A stretch of 64,000 nt of DNA from Calendula officinalis (GCA_963853835.1 OY970822.1:50308404-50372403), one strand, 5' to 3'; shown: positions 11,585 through 22,841, counted from the first letter of the stretch. Program-made: numbers and translations. The notes: generated by a model from the sequence alone, not told the origin.

Positions 11585-11685
11585 ATTGATCATCTCATAA
11601 TATCTGCATAAAACATATGTCTCTAATCGTTCTGGACCCATACAAGATTGGGTACCTAAAATGTTTTATTTGTTTTATGTAGAAT

Positions 11686-14600
11686 GTGTGGTACCTCGAC
11701 TCGGGCTGTTCGAGGCACATGACAGGAAACAAAAATCTCCTGACCAACTCTCGTGAAAAATACTTAGGAACGGTCAAATTTGGAAATGATCACTTAGCAG
11801 CCATCTTAGGTCTTGGTGATCTTATCTGCCATAACCTGATAATCAGAAATGTTGCCTTTGTCGAAGATCTCTCACATATTCTCTTCAGCATCGGAAAATT
11901 TTGTGACAAGACTCTAGAAGTAAACTTTCGCACAAAGAAGTGTGCCATTCGGACATATGACGGGGATGAACTTCTAACTGGAACTCGTGACACAAACCTC
12001 TTCACTATTGATCTTAATGACCTGAGTACAACCGAAGAAGTCTGTCTCGTGTCTAAAGCTACTACCAATGAGTCATGGTTATGGAATCGACGTTTGTCTC
12101 ATCTCAACTTTAAAACCATGAACAAACTCGTAAAAGGAGGTCATGTGTCGGGATTGCCTGATGTTGCCTTTGACAAAGATCACAAATGTTCTTCGTGTGA
12201 AAAAGGGAAAATGACCAAAAAGTCTCACAAACCTAAACCTGCTCCCAGTACTTCCAAACCTCTTGAACTTCTTCATATGGACTTATGTGGTCCAATGAGC
12301 GTTCACAGTCTTGCAGGAAAACGTTATGTTTTGGTTATTGTTGATGACTATTCCAGATACACATGGGTTTATTTCCTTCGTTCAAAGGATGAAGCCGCAG
12401 AGATCATAATCTCATTTATCAAGAAAACTCAAGTAAACCTGGAATTAAATGTTCAAACAATCCGTACCGACAATGGTACTGAATTCAAGAATCGGGTCCT
12501 TGACTCGTATCTTGAATCTGCTGGCATCACCTATCAATTTTCCGCTGCACGAACTCCTCAACAGAACGGTGTTGTTGAAAGACGAAACCGCACTTTAGTG
12601 GAAGCTGCTCGTACGATGCTTTCATTTTCAAAACTTCCTCTGTCGTTATGGGCAGAAGCCATCAGCACCGCCTGTTTTACACAGAACCGCTCAATCATAA
12701 ACAAAACATACAACAAAACTCCTTATGAGCTAATCAACAATCGAATACCAAATGTTAACTTCTTCCACATCTTTGGTAGTCGATGCTTCATCCTATCTGA
12801 TAACGAGAAACTCAACAAGTTTGAAGAGAAAGCCAAGGAAGGAGTCTTTATAGGCTATTCAAAGGATTCAGCCTCATTCAGAGTATACAACCGCTCTACA
12901 AGAATGGTCAGAGAAAGTGTCAATGTCTCATTTGATGAAACATTCCTGCTTGATTCAAGCTCAACTGGCATTGAAAGACCTCTACCCACAACCTCCACTA
13001 ACCATTCATCCTCTTTGAATGATCTTGAAATCCTATTCCAACACTTCCATGATGAATATCACAACGTCAGACACCCACCCCCACCCCCACCTCCACCCCC
13101 ACCCCCACCCCCACCCCCACCCCCACCCCCACCTCCCTCAGATATTATCGCTCCACTGGTGATTGATTTCTCTAAATTTCATCTTCCTCGAGTCGATCCA
13201 CAACCTCCGATCATTACTCACAACACTGAAACTGCAATCATACCACATCCTGCTTTCACTGATAATTCCAACGTTAACCCTGGTCAACTCCCACTTCCTC
13301 ATTCTACGAAGTGGACAAAGGAACATCCTTTGGACCAAATCATCGGAAACCCAGCCTCCTCGGTCCAAACTAGACGGGCTTCAGCAGATGAATGTCATCA
13401 TGCATCATTCTTAAGCTCCACTGAACCGAAGAAAGTCTGTGAAGCGCTTTCCGATCCAAACTGGATAATTGCGATGTAAGAAGAGATTAATCAATTCGAA
13501 AGATTAAAGGTTTGGCGCTTAGTTCCTAAAACCCCGGGATCATCAGTAATCGGAACTAAGTGGATTTTTAAGAACAAGAAAGATGAAAATGGAATCGTCA
13601 TTCGTAACAAAGCCAGATTGGTAGCTAAAGGTTACGCTCAACAGGAAGGCATTGATTACGAAGAAACATTTGCTCCTGTTGCCCGCATAGAAGCCATTCG
13701 CATTTTCTTAGCATATGCAGCTCACAAAAACTTTACTATCTATCAGATGGATGTAAAGACTGCATTCTTAAATGGTATTCTAAAAGAGGAGGTGTTTGTT
13801 AATCAACCAGAAGGGTTTGTAAATCCCAAACATCCAGATTATGTCTATGTTCTCGACAAAGCTCTCTATGGCTTGAAACAGACCCCTAGGGCATGGTATG
13901 ATGTTCTTTCCCAGTTCTTAGTTGAAACTGGTTTTTCAAAGGGAAAAGTTGATAACACCTTGTTTATCAAACGACACGGGGAAGACATCATCCTAATTCA
14001 GATCTACATCGATGACATTATTTTTGGGTCTACAAATCCGAAATATTGCAAACGTTTCTCCGATCTCATGGTAAAACGCTTTGAAATGAGCATGATGGGT
14101 GAGATGAACTTCTTCCTAGGTCTTCAAGTTCGTCAACTTCCAACTGGCATCTTCATCAATCAATCAAAGTATATCTCTGATCTGCTGAAGAAGTATCTCA
14201 TGGACGACTGTAAACCTATCGCAACACCGATGTCCACGACCGCCAAACTAAATGCTGATCTGGATGGTAAACCGGTAGATGTCACAAACTATCGGGGTAT
14301 GATTGGATCACTCCTTTACTTAACGGCCAGTCGTCCGGATATCATGTTTTCAACATGCATCTGTGCTCGGTATCAGGCTGCTCCCAAAGAATCTCACTTT
14401 CTGGCAGTCAAACGAATCTTCCGTTACCTAAAAGGCACCAGAGATCTTGGTCTTTGGTATCCCAAGGAGGCCTCGTTTGATCTTTCTGCCTTCTCTGATG
14501 CTGATCATGCTGGGTGCATGCTGGACAGGAAGAGTACATCTGGGGGAGTTCAATTTTTTGGGAGATAAGCTAGTCAGTTGGTCATCAAGAAAGCAAAACT

Positions 14601-14953
14601 GCGTCTCACTATCAACCGCTGAAGCAGAATATGTTGCCGCCGCTAGCTGTCTGTCCCAGGTGATATGGATGTAATCACAATTAAAGGACTACGGCTTTTC
14701 CTATAGCCGCATTCCTTTATATTGTGATTCCCGAAGTGCAATTGCCATATCTTGCCATCCAGTTCAACATTCTAAAACCAAACATATCGATCTTCGATAT
14801 CACTTTATCAAAGATCACGTTGAACTGGGCAATGTTGAATTGTACTTCGTATCCACCGATTTTCAATTAGCAGATTTGTTTACCAAGGCTTTGGACGAAA
14901 AACGTTTTAATTATCTTGTCTCAAAGCTTGGTATGCTAAATCTCAAAACTTAA
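11686..14953 (+). pseudogene. pol: Sirevirus pol: protease, integrase, RT, RNase H
   Basis: The polyprotein makes and integrates the DNA copy. Protease D-S-G is at 11698; the pre-integrase H/C zinc motif lies around 12100-12200. Integrase D-D-E residues are at 12280, 12469 and 12577. A poly-proline tract (13072-13137) separates integrase from RT. The RT active site reads Y-I-D-D at 14005-14016, and RNase H spans 14485-14950. Breaks: TAA at 13477-13479 and TAA at 14672-14674, both explained by CAA to TAA, and a one-base gain in a T/G run near 14560. The frame has TAG at 11680-11682 just upstream, while the end of gag is in another frame, so a recoding event or an indel is needed there. It ends at TAA 14951. 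Confidence 0.92.
13072..13137 (+). repeat. CCCCCA hexamer run coding poly-proline in pol
   Basis: About 65 bp of (CCCCCA)n read in frame as some 22 prolines between the integrase and RT domains. Such a run can change length by slippage in steps of two codons and keep the frame. Confidence 0.9.
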
Positions 14954-15097
14954 TTGTCTACAATTCATATTTTTCAAATTGGTAAATCGTTGCATTCTTC
15001 GTATCATCACAATGGCTTTCAAGAAACTCGTCTTGAAACCCGATCGTCAAATTATCGTCAACTGTCAATAGAGAGATTTCACTCATCTCATCAGTAT

Positions 15098-15105
15098 CGG
15101 GGGAG
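15098..15105 (+). other. Polypurine-tract-like site after pol
   Basis: CGGGGGAG about 145 bp after the RNase H stop codon. It looks like the PPT at 22521 but lies 7.4 kb upstream of the 3' LTR. Function unproven. Confidence 0.45.
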
Positions 15106-15264
15106 CTGATGCAGCGTTCCTAATTCCGTCTCTCGACATTAATTAGGATTTTTTTATCTTTTCACCAAATTTTTATTTTTTTATTTTATTATTTTATTTA
15201 TTTTATTCTTAATTTTCCTTTTGTTTTAATATTTCTCTGGAAAAAAAAAAAAAAGGAGAAAAGT

Positions 15265-15333
15265 CTTCGGGCCGAACTACTCACTGTTCCTGGCCCGAAG
15301 TTCATAGTCGGTTAAGAAGTTCGGCACGAACAT
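15265..15333 (+). repeat. Palindrome motifs upstream of the internal TATA box
   Basis: Three variants of the TTCGGCCCGAA motif just before TATAAAAGG at 15340. They may be promoter elements or copies of the leader repeats. Confidence 0.6.
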
Positions 15334-15339
15334 TTCACC

Positions 15340-15348
15340 TATAAAAGG
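15340..15348 (+). promoter_or_regulatory. Candidate internal promoter for the env-like gene
   Basis: TATAAAAGG in the spacer between pol and the env-like gene, followed about 30 bp later by a C/T/A-rich stretch suitable for a start site. A strong 5' splice site comes at 15504/15505. Together these look like a complete plant promoter and leader. This is sequence pattern only; no transcript evidence. Confidence 0.5.
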
Positions 15349-15504
15349 TCCGACCGAACTTCACTATTCTCGTACACCTATTCTCGTCTACACACACTCG
15401 AACACCGACGATAACACGCAGTTAACTTCCGGTCTTCTATTCTTCGTCATTCTAGCTCGAATCTGCCTTCACAACACTCGATTCCTCTTTTTCAATCGAT
15501 TTCG

Positions 15505-16200
15505 GTAAGCTTTAACCTATCAATTTCACCATATTATTCATAGATTTCCATACTCGGGACTGAGATTGCTCGAACCGAACTTAGGGTTTGCAAGTCACTG
15601 ATTTCATCGATCTAGGGACACATAGGTAGTATTATGTTATCTAGAGTGTTCGCTTAGGAGAATCGATCCACTATTGGCCAGTTTTTCATGCTAGAATCGA
15701 TCTAGGAATGCCTGCTATTAAAATCTGTTGAAAAACCATCGATCGTAAAAGTCTTCGGCCCGAACTTGTGTTACAAGTTCGGCCCGAATTTGTTTCACAA
15801 GTTCGGCCCGAGCTTGTGTCAAATGCTTCACCAACTTCGGCCCGAAGTTCTTAAACAACTTCGGCCCGAAGTTCTTCACCAACGTTGTTCGACCCGAAGT
15901 TCACACTTGTTCAACCCGAAGTTCACACATGTTCAGCCCGAAGTTGTTGCTGAAGTTCGGCTCGAACTTCTTTTGAATTTTTTTTTTATGTATTTTATTT
16001 ATAATTATAATTTACAATTTTTTTTTATATATAAATTAAAATTTGTATATTATCTTTATATTTAAATACTATATACTATTAAAATTACTTTGGACCCTCT
16101 CGTCTCGATCAGTGAAAATCTTCAACGTTATAATTTTTTTTTATATATATAATACACTGTGCACTAACTTTACTTATCATTTTGTGCCATGTGTTCTTAG
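15505..16200 (+). other. Putative leader intron of the env-like gene
   Basis: Donor TTCG|GTAAGC at 15504/15505. Candidate acceptors are TTCTTAG at 16200 and CCACAG at 16214, directly before ATG 16215. The interior is T-rich and AT-rich (15975-16190), like plant introns. The length (696-710 nt) is close to the putative gag leader intron (688 nt). Confidence 0.45.
15752..15970 (+). repeat. TTCGGCCCGAA palindrome array before the env-like gene
   Basis: About 10 copies of the same palindrome as at 7578-7900, with some linkers shared (ACTTCGGCCCGAAGTTC). It lies inside the putative leader intron. Confidence 0.88.
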
Positions 16201-16214
16201 TGTCTAAACCACAG

Positions 16215-19200
16215 ATGGCGGCACAACATATCATTGACGAGAACACCCTGGTTCCTCCACACAGGCTCAAACCGATGGCGGAAAACAACCCCTACTGGGC
16301 ACCGGAAGAAGAAATCTCGTTCTCCATCAACTACCCGATCCATTCTCATGTTCTCCAACGCCATCCTCTTTATTACTCGATAAATGCCAGACCATCAGTT
16401 CCAGCGGTGTACGTACAACAGTTCTTCGTTAACCTAACACTGGTGACATCAACAACCCCACACCACTTCGAAACTATTATTGATGAACAACCAATTCAAT
16501 TCACAAAAGATGATCTTTATGACATCTTCCGTTTACCTCGTGCCGATTCAAGACCACCACTCACCACCTTTGAACCTCCGCTGCCATTCCAGCAAGTGTA
16601 TTACGGGATACACGATCTTGGTCTTCTCCTTCCTCGGGAATCTATTGACTTAAGAGAACTCAAAAAGAAAAATATGGCAAGAAGCTGGTCACATGTCTTC
16701 ACAATCTTCAACCGTTGCATGACAGCAAAGAAAGGTGGTCACGACAGGGCCTCAAAAGAAGTTCACCATGCCTATCATGCCATGTGCTACAACCGCCACT
16801 TTGACTATGCTGCCTACTTGTGGGAAGAATTAAAGCTCTCCAAATCAAAGGAACCGGCATTTCTGCCATACCCGAGGTTCTGGGCAATTATGATAGAACA
16901 TTTCATGGAGAGATACCAAAACATTCATACCAGAGATGTTGCACGAATATTCATACCATCGAGCGTTAATTTTCTAAGGGGCAACAGTGGTACAACTGAA
17001 GTCAATGAGGCCGCGATCCCACTCCCACTCCTTAAAATCGCAAACTTCAATCTTGATAGTGTGAACCAATACCGGGCTCTTCATTATCCTGACTGGACAC
17101 CCGAAGGAGCACCTCCTGCTCCAGATCAACCAGCTGCTCCTGCACAACAAGCTGCCCCAGTACAACAACCACAAGCTCAACCACACCAACGACCACCTCA
17201 ACCACGTCCTAGACGTAGACAGGCTGAACAGCAACAACCACCGGCTCACCAACGTGCTAAACGACCTCGAATTTTTTCCAGCGGTGCCTCAGGAAGTGGG
17301 TCGGTTGCCACTACATCATCTGAACAAGTTCTACCTCCGCCAACTCGACCCATCATACGACAAACACAACAACCAGCTGAACCGTCCTCTTCTTCATCAT
17401 CAACAGACTCCGCTGCAACGATATCTGATCGACCAGGTTCACCACCATCACCACACGGTCCACCTTCACCACCACAACAAGGTCCACCGTCACCACCACC
17501 ACAAGGATCCCCAAACCCCTTCGATGATCCTCTCTTCACAAATCCTTCACCACCACAACAAGGTCCACCGTCACCACCACCACAAGGATCCCCAAACCCC
17601 TTCGATGTTCCTCTCTCCACGGATCCTTCTTCACCGCACACCCAACAACCAATCACATCAACAATTCCCACTACCACAACAACCGATCCTCCTATCTCAT
17701 CCACCATACCAACTACCATATCAACCGCTACCCCACTAACTACCACAATTCCGACATCAACAACCTATGTTCCTCCACTCTCTCCACCAGTCACAACCAC
17801 AATCCCACCAGTCACAACCATAACCCCACCAGTAACAACCACAACACCACCAGTCACAACCACAACACCACCAGTCACAACCATAACTCCACCAGTAACA
17901 ACCACAACTCCACAAGTCACCACCACAACCCCACCAATAACAACCACAACACCACCAGTCACAACCACAACACCTCCAATAGACACCTCACTTCCCCCGT
18001 TTACCATCTTTACTGGTGCTGCCTCGAGGGTCGTTACAACTTCACCTACAACGGTTGTTATGACCCTCCCTCAACAGACTACCTCATCCGAAGCTACCAC
18101 TACCACAACAACGGAAATGCCAAACCCTGAACTGCAGATCATCCCTCATCTCACCTCCACAATCCAATCATTCAGTACGAGGTTGGAAAACCTTGAGGGT
18201 AGGCTGGCAACTGTTGCTCCTCTTCCACCGGCTTCTGATCCACTTATCCGAGAAATGCTCCTGGAAGCATCCCGTTCATTTACAATTGAACAAATTAAAG
18301 CGATGTTCAACTATCGCTTAGAAGAACTGGTCGAGCCATGCAATCCAGGATCCCTTATATACAGAAGGCCTGGTGACCCTGAGGATGATCCTCAGGGAGG
18401 AGGACAGAGAAGAATACTGGAACACGGGGGATCCAGTTTTCAAACTCAAGGAGGTGCAAGTCATTCTCAACAACAACCCAGCTCCTCTCATCAAACACAG
18501 GGAGGAGGACAACAAGACTATGAATACTTTCATGACTGGGCGGTTGTTGAGTTTGATTACAATCAGGTGCTACATGTTGAACCACTCAACCAGTGGCGTG
18601 TTGATGCAAGTGAAGACATCTTGCCCCAAAATAACCGTAAATCCAGTGAGATGACTGAAGCCGAAAAACTTGAATCAATGAGTCATCTCCAATCTATAAA
18701 TTTTGAGGTTGAGAACAATAAAAACGACAACGTTCAACAGGTTCTGAGAAAAGAGGCGGACACGGTTATTGATTTACCTTGTGACCCGGAAGAAGACAAC
18801 ATTGTGAGGGATGCTTTTAACGAATCAACTCAACCAGCCACCTCCCCTTCAAACGATGACTCCGACACCGACAAAGCAGGGGAGGATGAACCATTTGACG
18901 TCAAAAGATATCCCTTCACCCGAGAAAATTATCACCGTTACTTCCGAAACTACGATCAACTGGTTGCCGCCAGAACTCCAGCACCGGAACCACCAACTGC
19001 CTCTTCTCCACATGATGTGCCGGTATTATCATATAGCGAGAAGAGAGCGGCGGATAAAGCTAACAAACGCCGCCTGAAGATCTCCAAAGCATGACTCTTT
19101 CAACAAGTTAAAATGCCATTTCTTGAAGATCGCTTCTCTGCTATTTTCCAGGAGACAGAGCTGCCTGTCATTTATCAGGATTTATACAAAGAAGTGGTAC

Positions 19201-20051
19201 TGCCTTTCCGAGAAAAGAAAATGTATTACCTTACAATGCATTACCTTAGGGGCAAAACCGATCGATACAGCAAATTCCCGATAACACAACTCCTGGAGAT
19301 AACGACCGACCATTTCTCAGGCTACTACTGGTACACAATCTTCCATATTCGCAGAGCAGATGATCAACTGTACACAATTACTGAAGGAGACTTCTATATT
19401 CTTGAACCTCGGGATATAGAATTTCTTTACAACACAGTACGCTTACTTCCAGACACACCTCATCCAATTAAAAATCATGCGAGAAATTTCGCTCAGGCTG
19501 CTCTGAAGCGCTTCATGCTTGTTAAAACATTAGCTGCTCGAATGGAAGATGTGCAGATGGCTGTTGAGAGTGGTACGGCAAAGGTTCACTTAGCTGCTCC
19601 TTACAGATCACTTCCCTCCGAGATTCAAACTCGGAGAACAGTTGTTCTAGGTGAACCCAACTTGGGAATGACTTACACGAACTACTTCAAAGAAAGAGTA
19701 TTCTTTCGTGTGTCAGACATTGCCAAGTACTGTGACGGCACATTGAACATCCTCAAGAAGAAATTGGAGAAAAAGGGGAGGCACATGAACAGAGATCCCA
19801 GCAACCCAGAAAACACCTCTCTTCGAAGCAATATTGACACACTAATCACTGCCATTAAGGAAAGACTAAGCTGGCGAATAGTGATTAGACATTTTGAGGT
19901 TCACCTGGGTGTACGAGACAGAAGTAAAACGCCTACCTACACAACTGAAGTTCCTAACATGCCACTACCTTTCGGTCAATATCATGGGCTCAGATGGCAG
20001 GACGAATCAGTTAATCGCCAAAAACCGTATGAAAGACGTGGGCGGCATTAA
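16215..20051 (+). pseudogene. Env-like gene of the Sirevirus, split by one TGA
   Basis: Two open frames (to 19094 and 19113-20051) share one frame and are separated only by TGA at 19092-19094, which a CGA to TGA change would explain. Together they give about 1,280 codons. I start at ATG 16215, just after a possible splice acceptor. The N-terminal 300 residues are a globular-looking domain. Then come a P/Q-rich stretch, a tandem P-P-Q-Q-G-P region (17463-17630), a T/P-rich run of P-P-V-T-T-T repeats (17775-17995), an acidic region, and a second globular domain after the stop. I see no clear signal peptide or membrane segment, so 'env-like' rests on position after pol, as in Sirevirus relatives. 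Its function is unknown. Confidence 0.7.
17463..17995 (+). repeat. Proline/threonine-rich repeats within the env-like gene
   Basis: A roughly 90-bp unit is duplicated at about 17463-17630. A run of about 18-bp units coding P-P-V-T-T-T or close variants spans 17775-17995. Both keep the reading frame. Confidence 0.85.
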
Positions 20052-20240
20052 CATTCAAATGCTGGGAGGCACTTCGCCTGTTCCACAATGGCTTCTGATC
20101 AAAACAGATTCAGAACCCGCTCTTAAAAGAAACCACAAATCTCAATCAAGCTTAACCGCAAAACCTCTCCTTCAACCCTCCGACGATGTATAAGGTACGT
20201 CCTTCGATCTCAAAACTTGTCAATTACTTTTGTTTTGTCG

Positions 20241-20292
20241 AGGGGGAGAAATATTAATTCTAGGGGGAGAATTATTATTTCTAGGGGGAGAA
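20241..20292 (+). other. Three polypurine-tract-like repeats after the env-like gene
   Basis: AGGGGGAGAA three times at about 21-bp spacing, conserved with 26-79 in the other copy. Extra PPT-like motifs are, from memory, a feature reported for sireviruses. Confidence 0.6.
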
Positions 20293-22053
20293 AATTCAGA
20301 AAAACAAAAACAAAATACCCAAATAAAAAGTTTTATGTTTGTAACGTTAATCATAAGTTGTTGTAATATCCGTAAACGATCTCTTTACTAGTTCTCTAGT
20401 AAAGATTGCATCTGTTTATTACAAATTCTTTTAATTCTCGTTACTTACTACTTCAAAAGACATACCTTCCCATGGTTTGCCAGATCCGGCCACACCTTCC
20501 CAGGGAAATATTTCAGCCAACTGGTAAATGTGAGGGTTTAGGTCTAGGGTATAGTAATAGGTGAGTGCAAGGTGATGTGAAAACATGATAAATCAAAGAA
20601 AACACACCTTATGAGTGCATCCAAACCGAAAACAAACCGGGCAACCAATTAAATAGGTGATCATTCATTCGTTGAATGTTTCACTAGACTTTACTGGCCC
20701 AGTAAAGCAAATGCACGCCACCACCAACTACTCAAATTCCTCTCAACAGGGATTTGTTTCATTTCATCCGGGGACGTAGCACAAAAGCTACTTACTACTC
20801 ATTCGGAGTATGTCGGTATTGAATAATAATAACCTCCTGCCCCGGGTTAAGTCTCTTTGTATGCACAGTGTGTCTAGTTCTCACCCCCAAGAATATTTCC
20901 AATATAGGACACCTGCACTACAAACATGGATCTCCGTGAATCCATCGGAACACTCGTAGTGGCATCACAATATGATGTTTCACGAGGATCGAGTGGAAAT
21001 CCTGCTAGAGCTAAAATCACGCCAACTCTAAACGCAGGTCACACATTTGAATCAACGGTTGTGCAAACGACTACAGATTCATACCGTGTGCCAACGGATA
21101 CTCTATGTGAGTCTGGTGTTACCTTAAAAGAACAAAGTTGTTGTGCCTTAAACTTCAAAATCATTCAGGCAACAACTTATACCGGAAACACATAAAATTA
21201 CGATGAAAAATCCATGTGAACTAAAATGCAACATCTTGAAAGCTAATTAAAATGCACATGAGCGTAATAGTCCACTCTCAAATTACTCCTATGATCTGCT
21301 AAACCCAGCATGATCTTCCCCGGAGCCACCGACAATATAGGAACTAAAAAGTGAGGGTCCCTAGGTCTAGGTGAGCAGAATCAAGTATCATGGGATCTTG
21401 ATTGGGGTGCGCTGAGGTAAAAATTGAGAGGGGGGTATGAAGTATGGGGTGCAAATCAGCTTATCACATGGTAAAAACAAAAACGAGGGTGTGGTTGAAA
21501 AATGAAAAAGTGAGTTGAGTGAGGAGCGTGTGTGAAAGGGTTAAAAGAAAACGGAAAACCCTCCCTAAACCGAACAAATGACCGGGTAACCTCATCTATA
21601 TCAAATTGCATATGTTGCTTTCTGATTAAGATATCATGGACCCAGTGATGCAATGCACAACCCCCACTGACCACTCAAGTACAAAAAGTACTTGTTTCAA
21701 AATCACGGAGATAACCACATCCACTATCGACATCTCATTTGGAGATTGTTGATATTGAAAAAGAGGACCCACCTCCAGTCCTCGCCTTCGTTTGTCCACA
21801 TATAGAGTCTAGAACCGAATTAAATTTCTCTAGGACACAGGCACTCTACCAAGCATATCTTTGAGATATTGCCGGAACATTCATAGTGATACCAAAATTA
21901 TTGGTATTCCACGATGATTGAATGGAAATCCTACCAGTGCTAACATCAATGCCAACACTGAACGTAGGTCACACAGTTTCTGTAACTGTTGTGCTAACAG
22001 GCAATCTATGTGATCCTGGGTTACCCTGATACATTCTTTTGCGAAGATCAGAC

Positions 22054-22191
22054 GACCGTACTCCATTCTTATCAACAACGGTCTCTATGTCTGATAGAAA
22101 ATCAGATGACTGTACTTCAATCTTATCAACAACAGTCAATAAATCAGATAAGGGATTCTATTACCGTACTCCAACATTATCAACAACGGTC
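22054..22191 (+). repeat. Triple 54-bp hairpin repeat, second copy
   Basis: Corresponds to 1839-1976. Units 1 and 2 keep both arms (GACCGT/ACGGTC and GACTGT/ACAGTC). Unit 3 has TACCGT, losing the first base pair. Confidence 0.75.
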
Positions 22192-22520
22192 AGAAAATCC
22201 ACAACATATCAACATTCCGCACTGCTTCAACTTCAACAAACATCAGGAACCAAGGATCTGCAGCAAATCGACAAATGCCACAACTTCAAGAAAGGACTTC
22301 CGCTGCTAACCGCTCTATCTATGGGTCTACATTCAGTCGATGTGCATGAAGTCTTCTGGAATACTTTATATTGGTTGAAAAGCCGATTAAAAGTATGTCT
22401 GTCACTGATGATTAAAGGCTGATGCTGTTTTATCAACATAACTGCTCAACGGCTCAATTCTCAGCTCCAGCCTTACAAACACAGAAGTCTTCAAAGATAT
22501 GCAACCTAGTCTACTATTAC

Positions 22521-22530
22521 AAAGGGGGAG
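22521..22530 (+). other. Polypurine tract of the nested Sirevirus
   Basis: AAAGGGGGAG, two bases before the 3' LTR. Primer for plus-strand DNA. Confidence 0.9.
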
Positions 22531-22532
22531 AT

Positions 22533-22836
22533 TGTTAGGTACTAGAAAGTTGTAATAGATAGTCTAGGGGGTAAAAGTAAAACATTGTATAGATGTTAAG
22601 TTTTGTTTAGGAATTAGTCCTAACTAACCAAGTTTTAAGCCATGGTATAAATACCAACATGTAAGGCTTAAATCTTTAACTTTTGCTCACAAATCAATTC
22701 ACACATTCAGCATTTGTTCTCTCTAACTTCTCTCTACCTTTCTCTCTCTAAAACCCTAATTTGTTCTTCATCTTTCTCACCAAGATCATCATCAAACATC
22801 TCTTAATGGATTGAATCAGTGATATTGTGCTTTTCA
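22533..22836 (+). repeat. 3' LTR of the nested Sirevirus
   Basis: 304 bp, TG...CA, 2 differences from the 5' LTR, followed directly by the AACAT target duplication (22837-22841). Confidence 0.97.
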
Positions 22837-22841
22837 AACAT

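Larger units (their letters stand above)
20052..22520 (+). other. Long 3' UTR of the nested Sirevirus
   Basis: About 2.5 kb without a convincing gene. It matches positions 1-2305. It contains three PPT-like tracts (20241-20292), a diverged internal direct repeat (about 20915-21120 against 21840-22035), and the triple hairpin repeat (22054-22191). A splice-donor-like AAG|GTACGT sits at 20191, just after a short frame that may be the displaced C terminus of the env-like protein. Confidence 0.7.
6822..22836 (+). mobile_element. Complete 16-kb Sirevirus-like copia element with env-like gene
   Basis: Bounded by 304-bp LTRs with TG...CA ends and a perfect 5-bp duplication AACAT (6817-6821 and 22837-22841). 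Order: LTR, PBS, leader with palindrome array, gag with zinc knuckle and coiled coil, protease, integrase, RT, RNase H, a 1.2-kb spacer with promoter-like features, an env-like gene, a 2.5-kb 3' UTR, PPT, LTR. The copia pol order plus a large gene after pol points to the Sirevirus lineage. It is long for that lineage (usually around 9-12 kb, from memory). Coding regions carry several nonsense codons and frameshifts, so this copy is probably not autonomous. Confidence 0.95.

Noticed and set aside
17246..18007. Antisense G/V-rich frames under the env-like gene
   Set aside because: They are shadows of the P/T-rich repeats on the coding strand.
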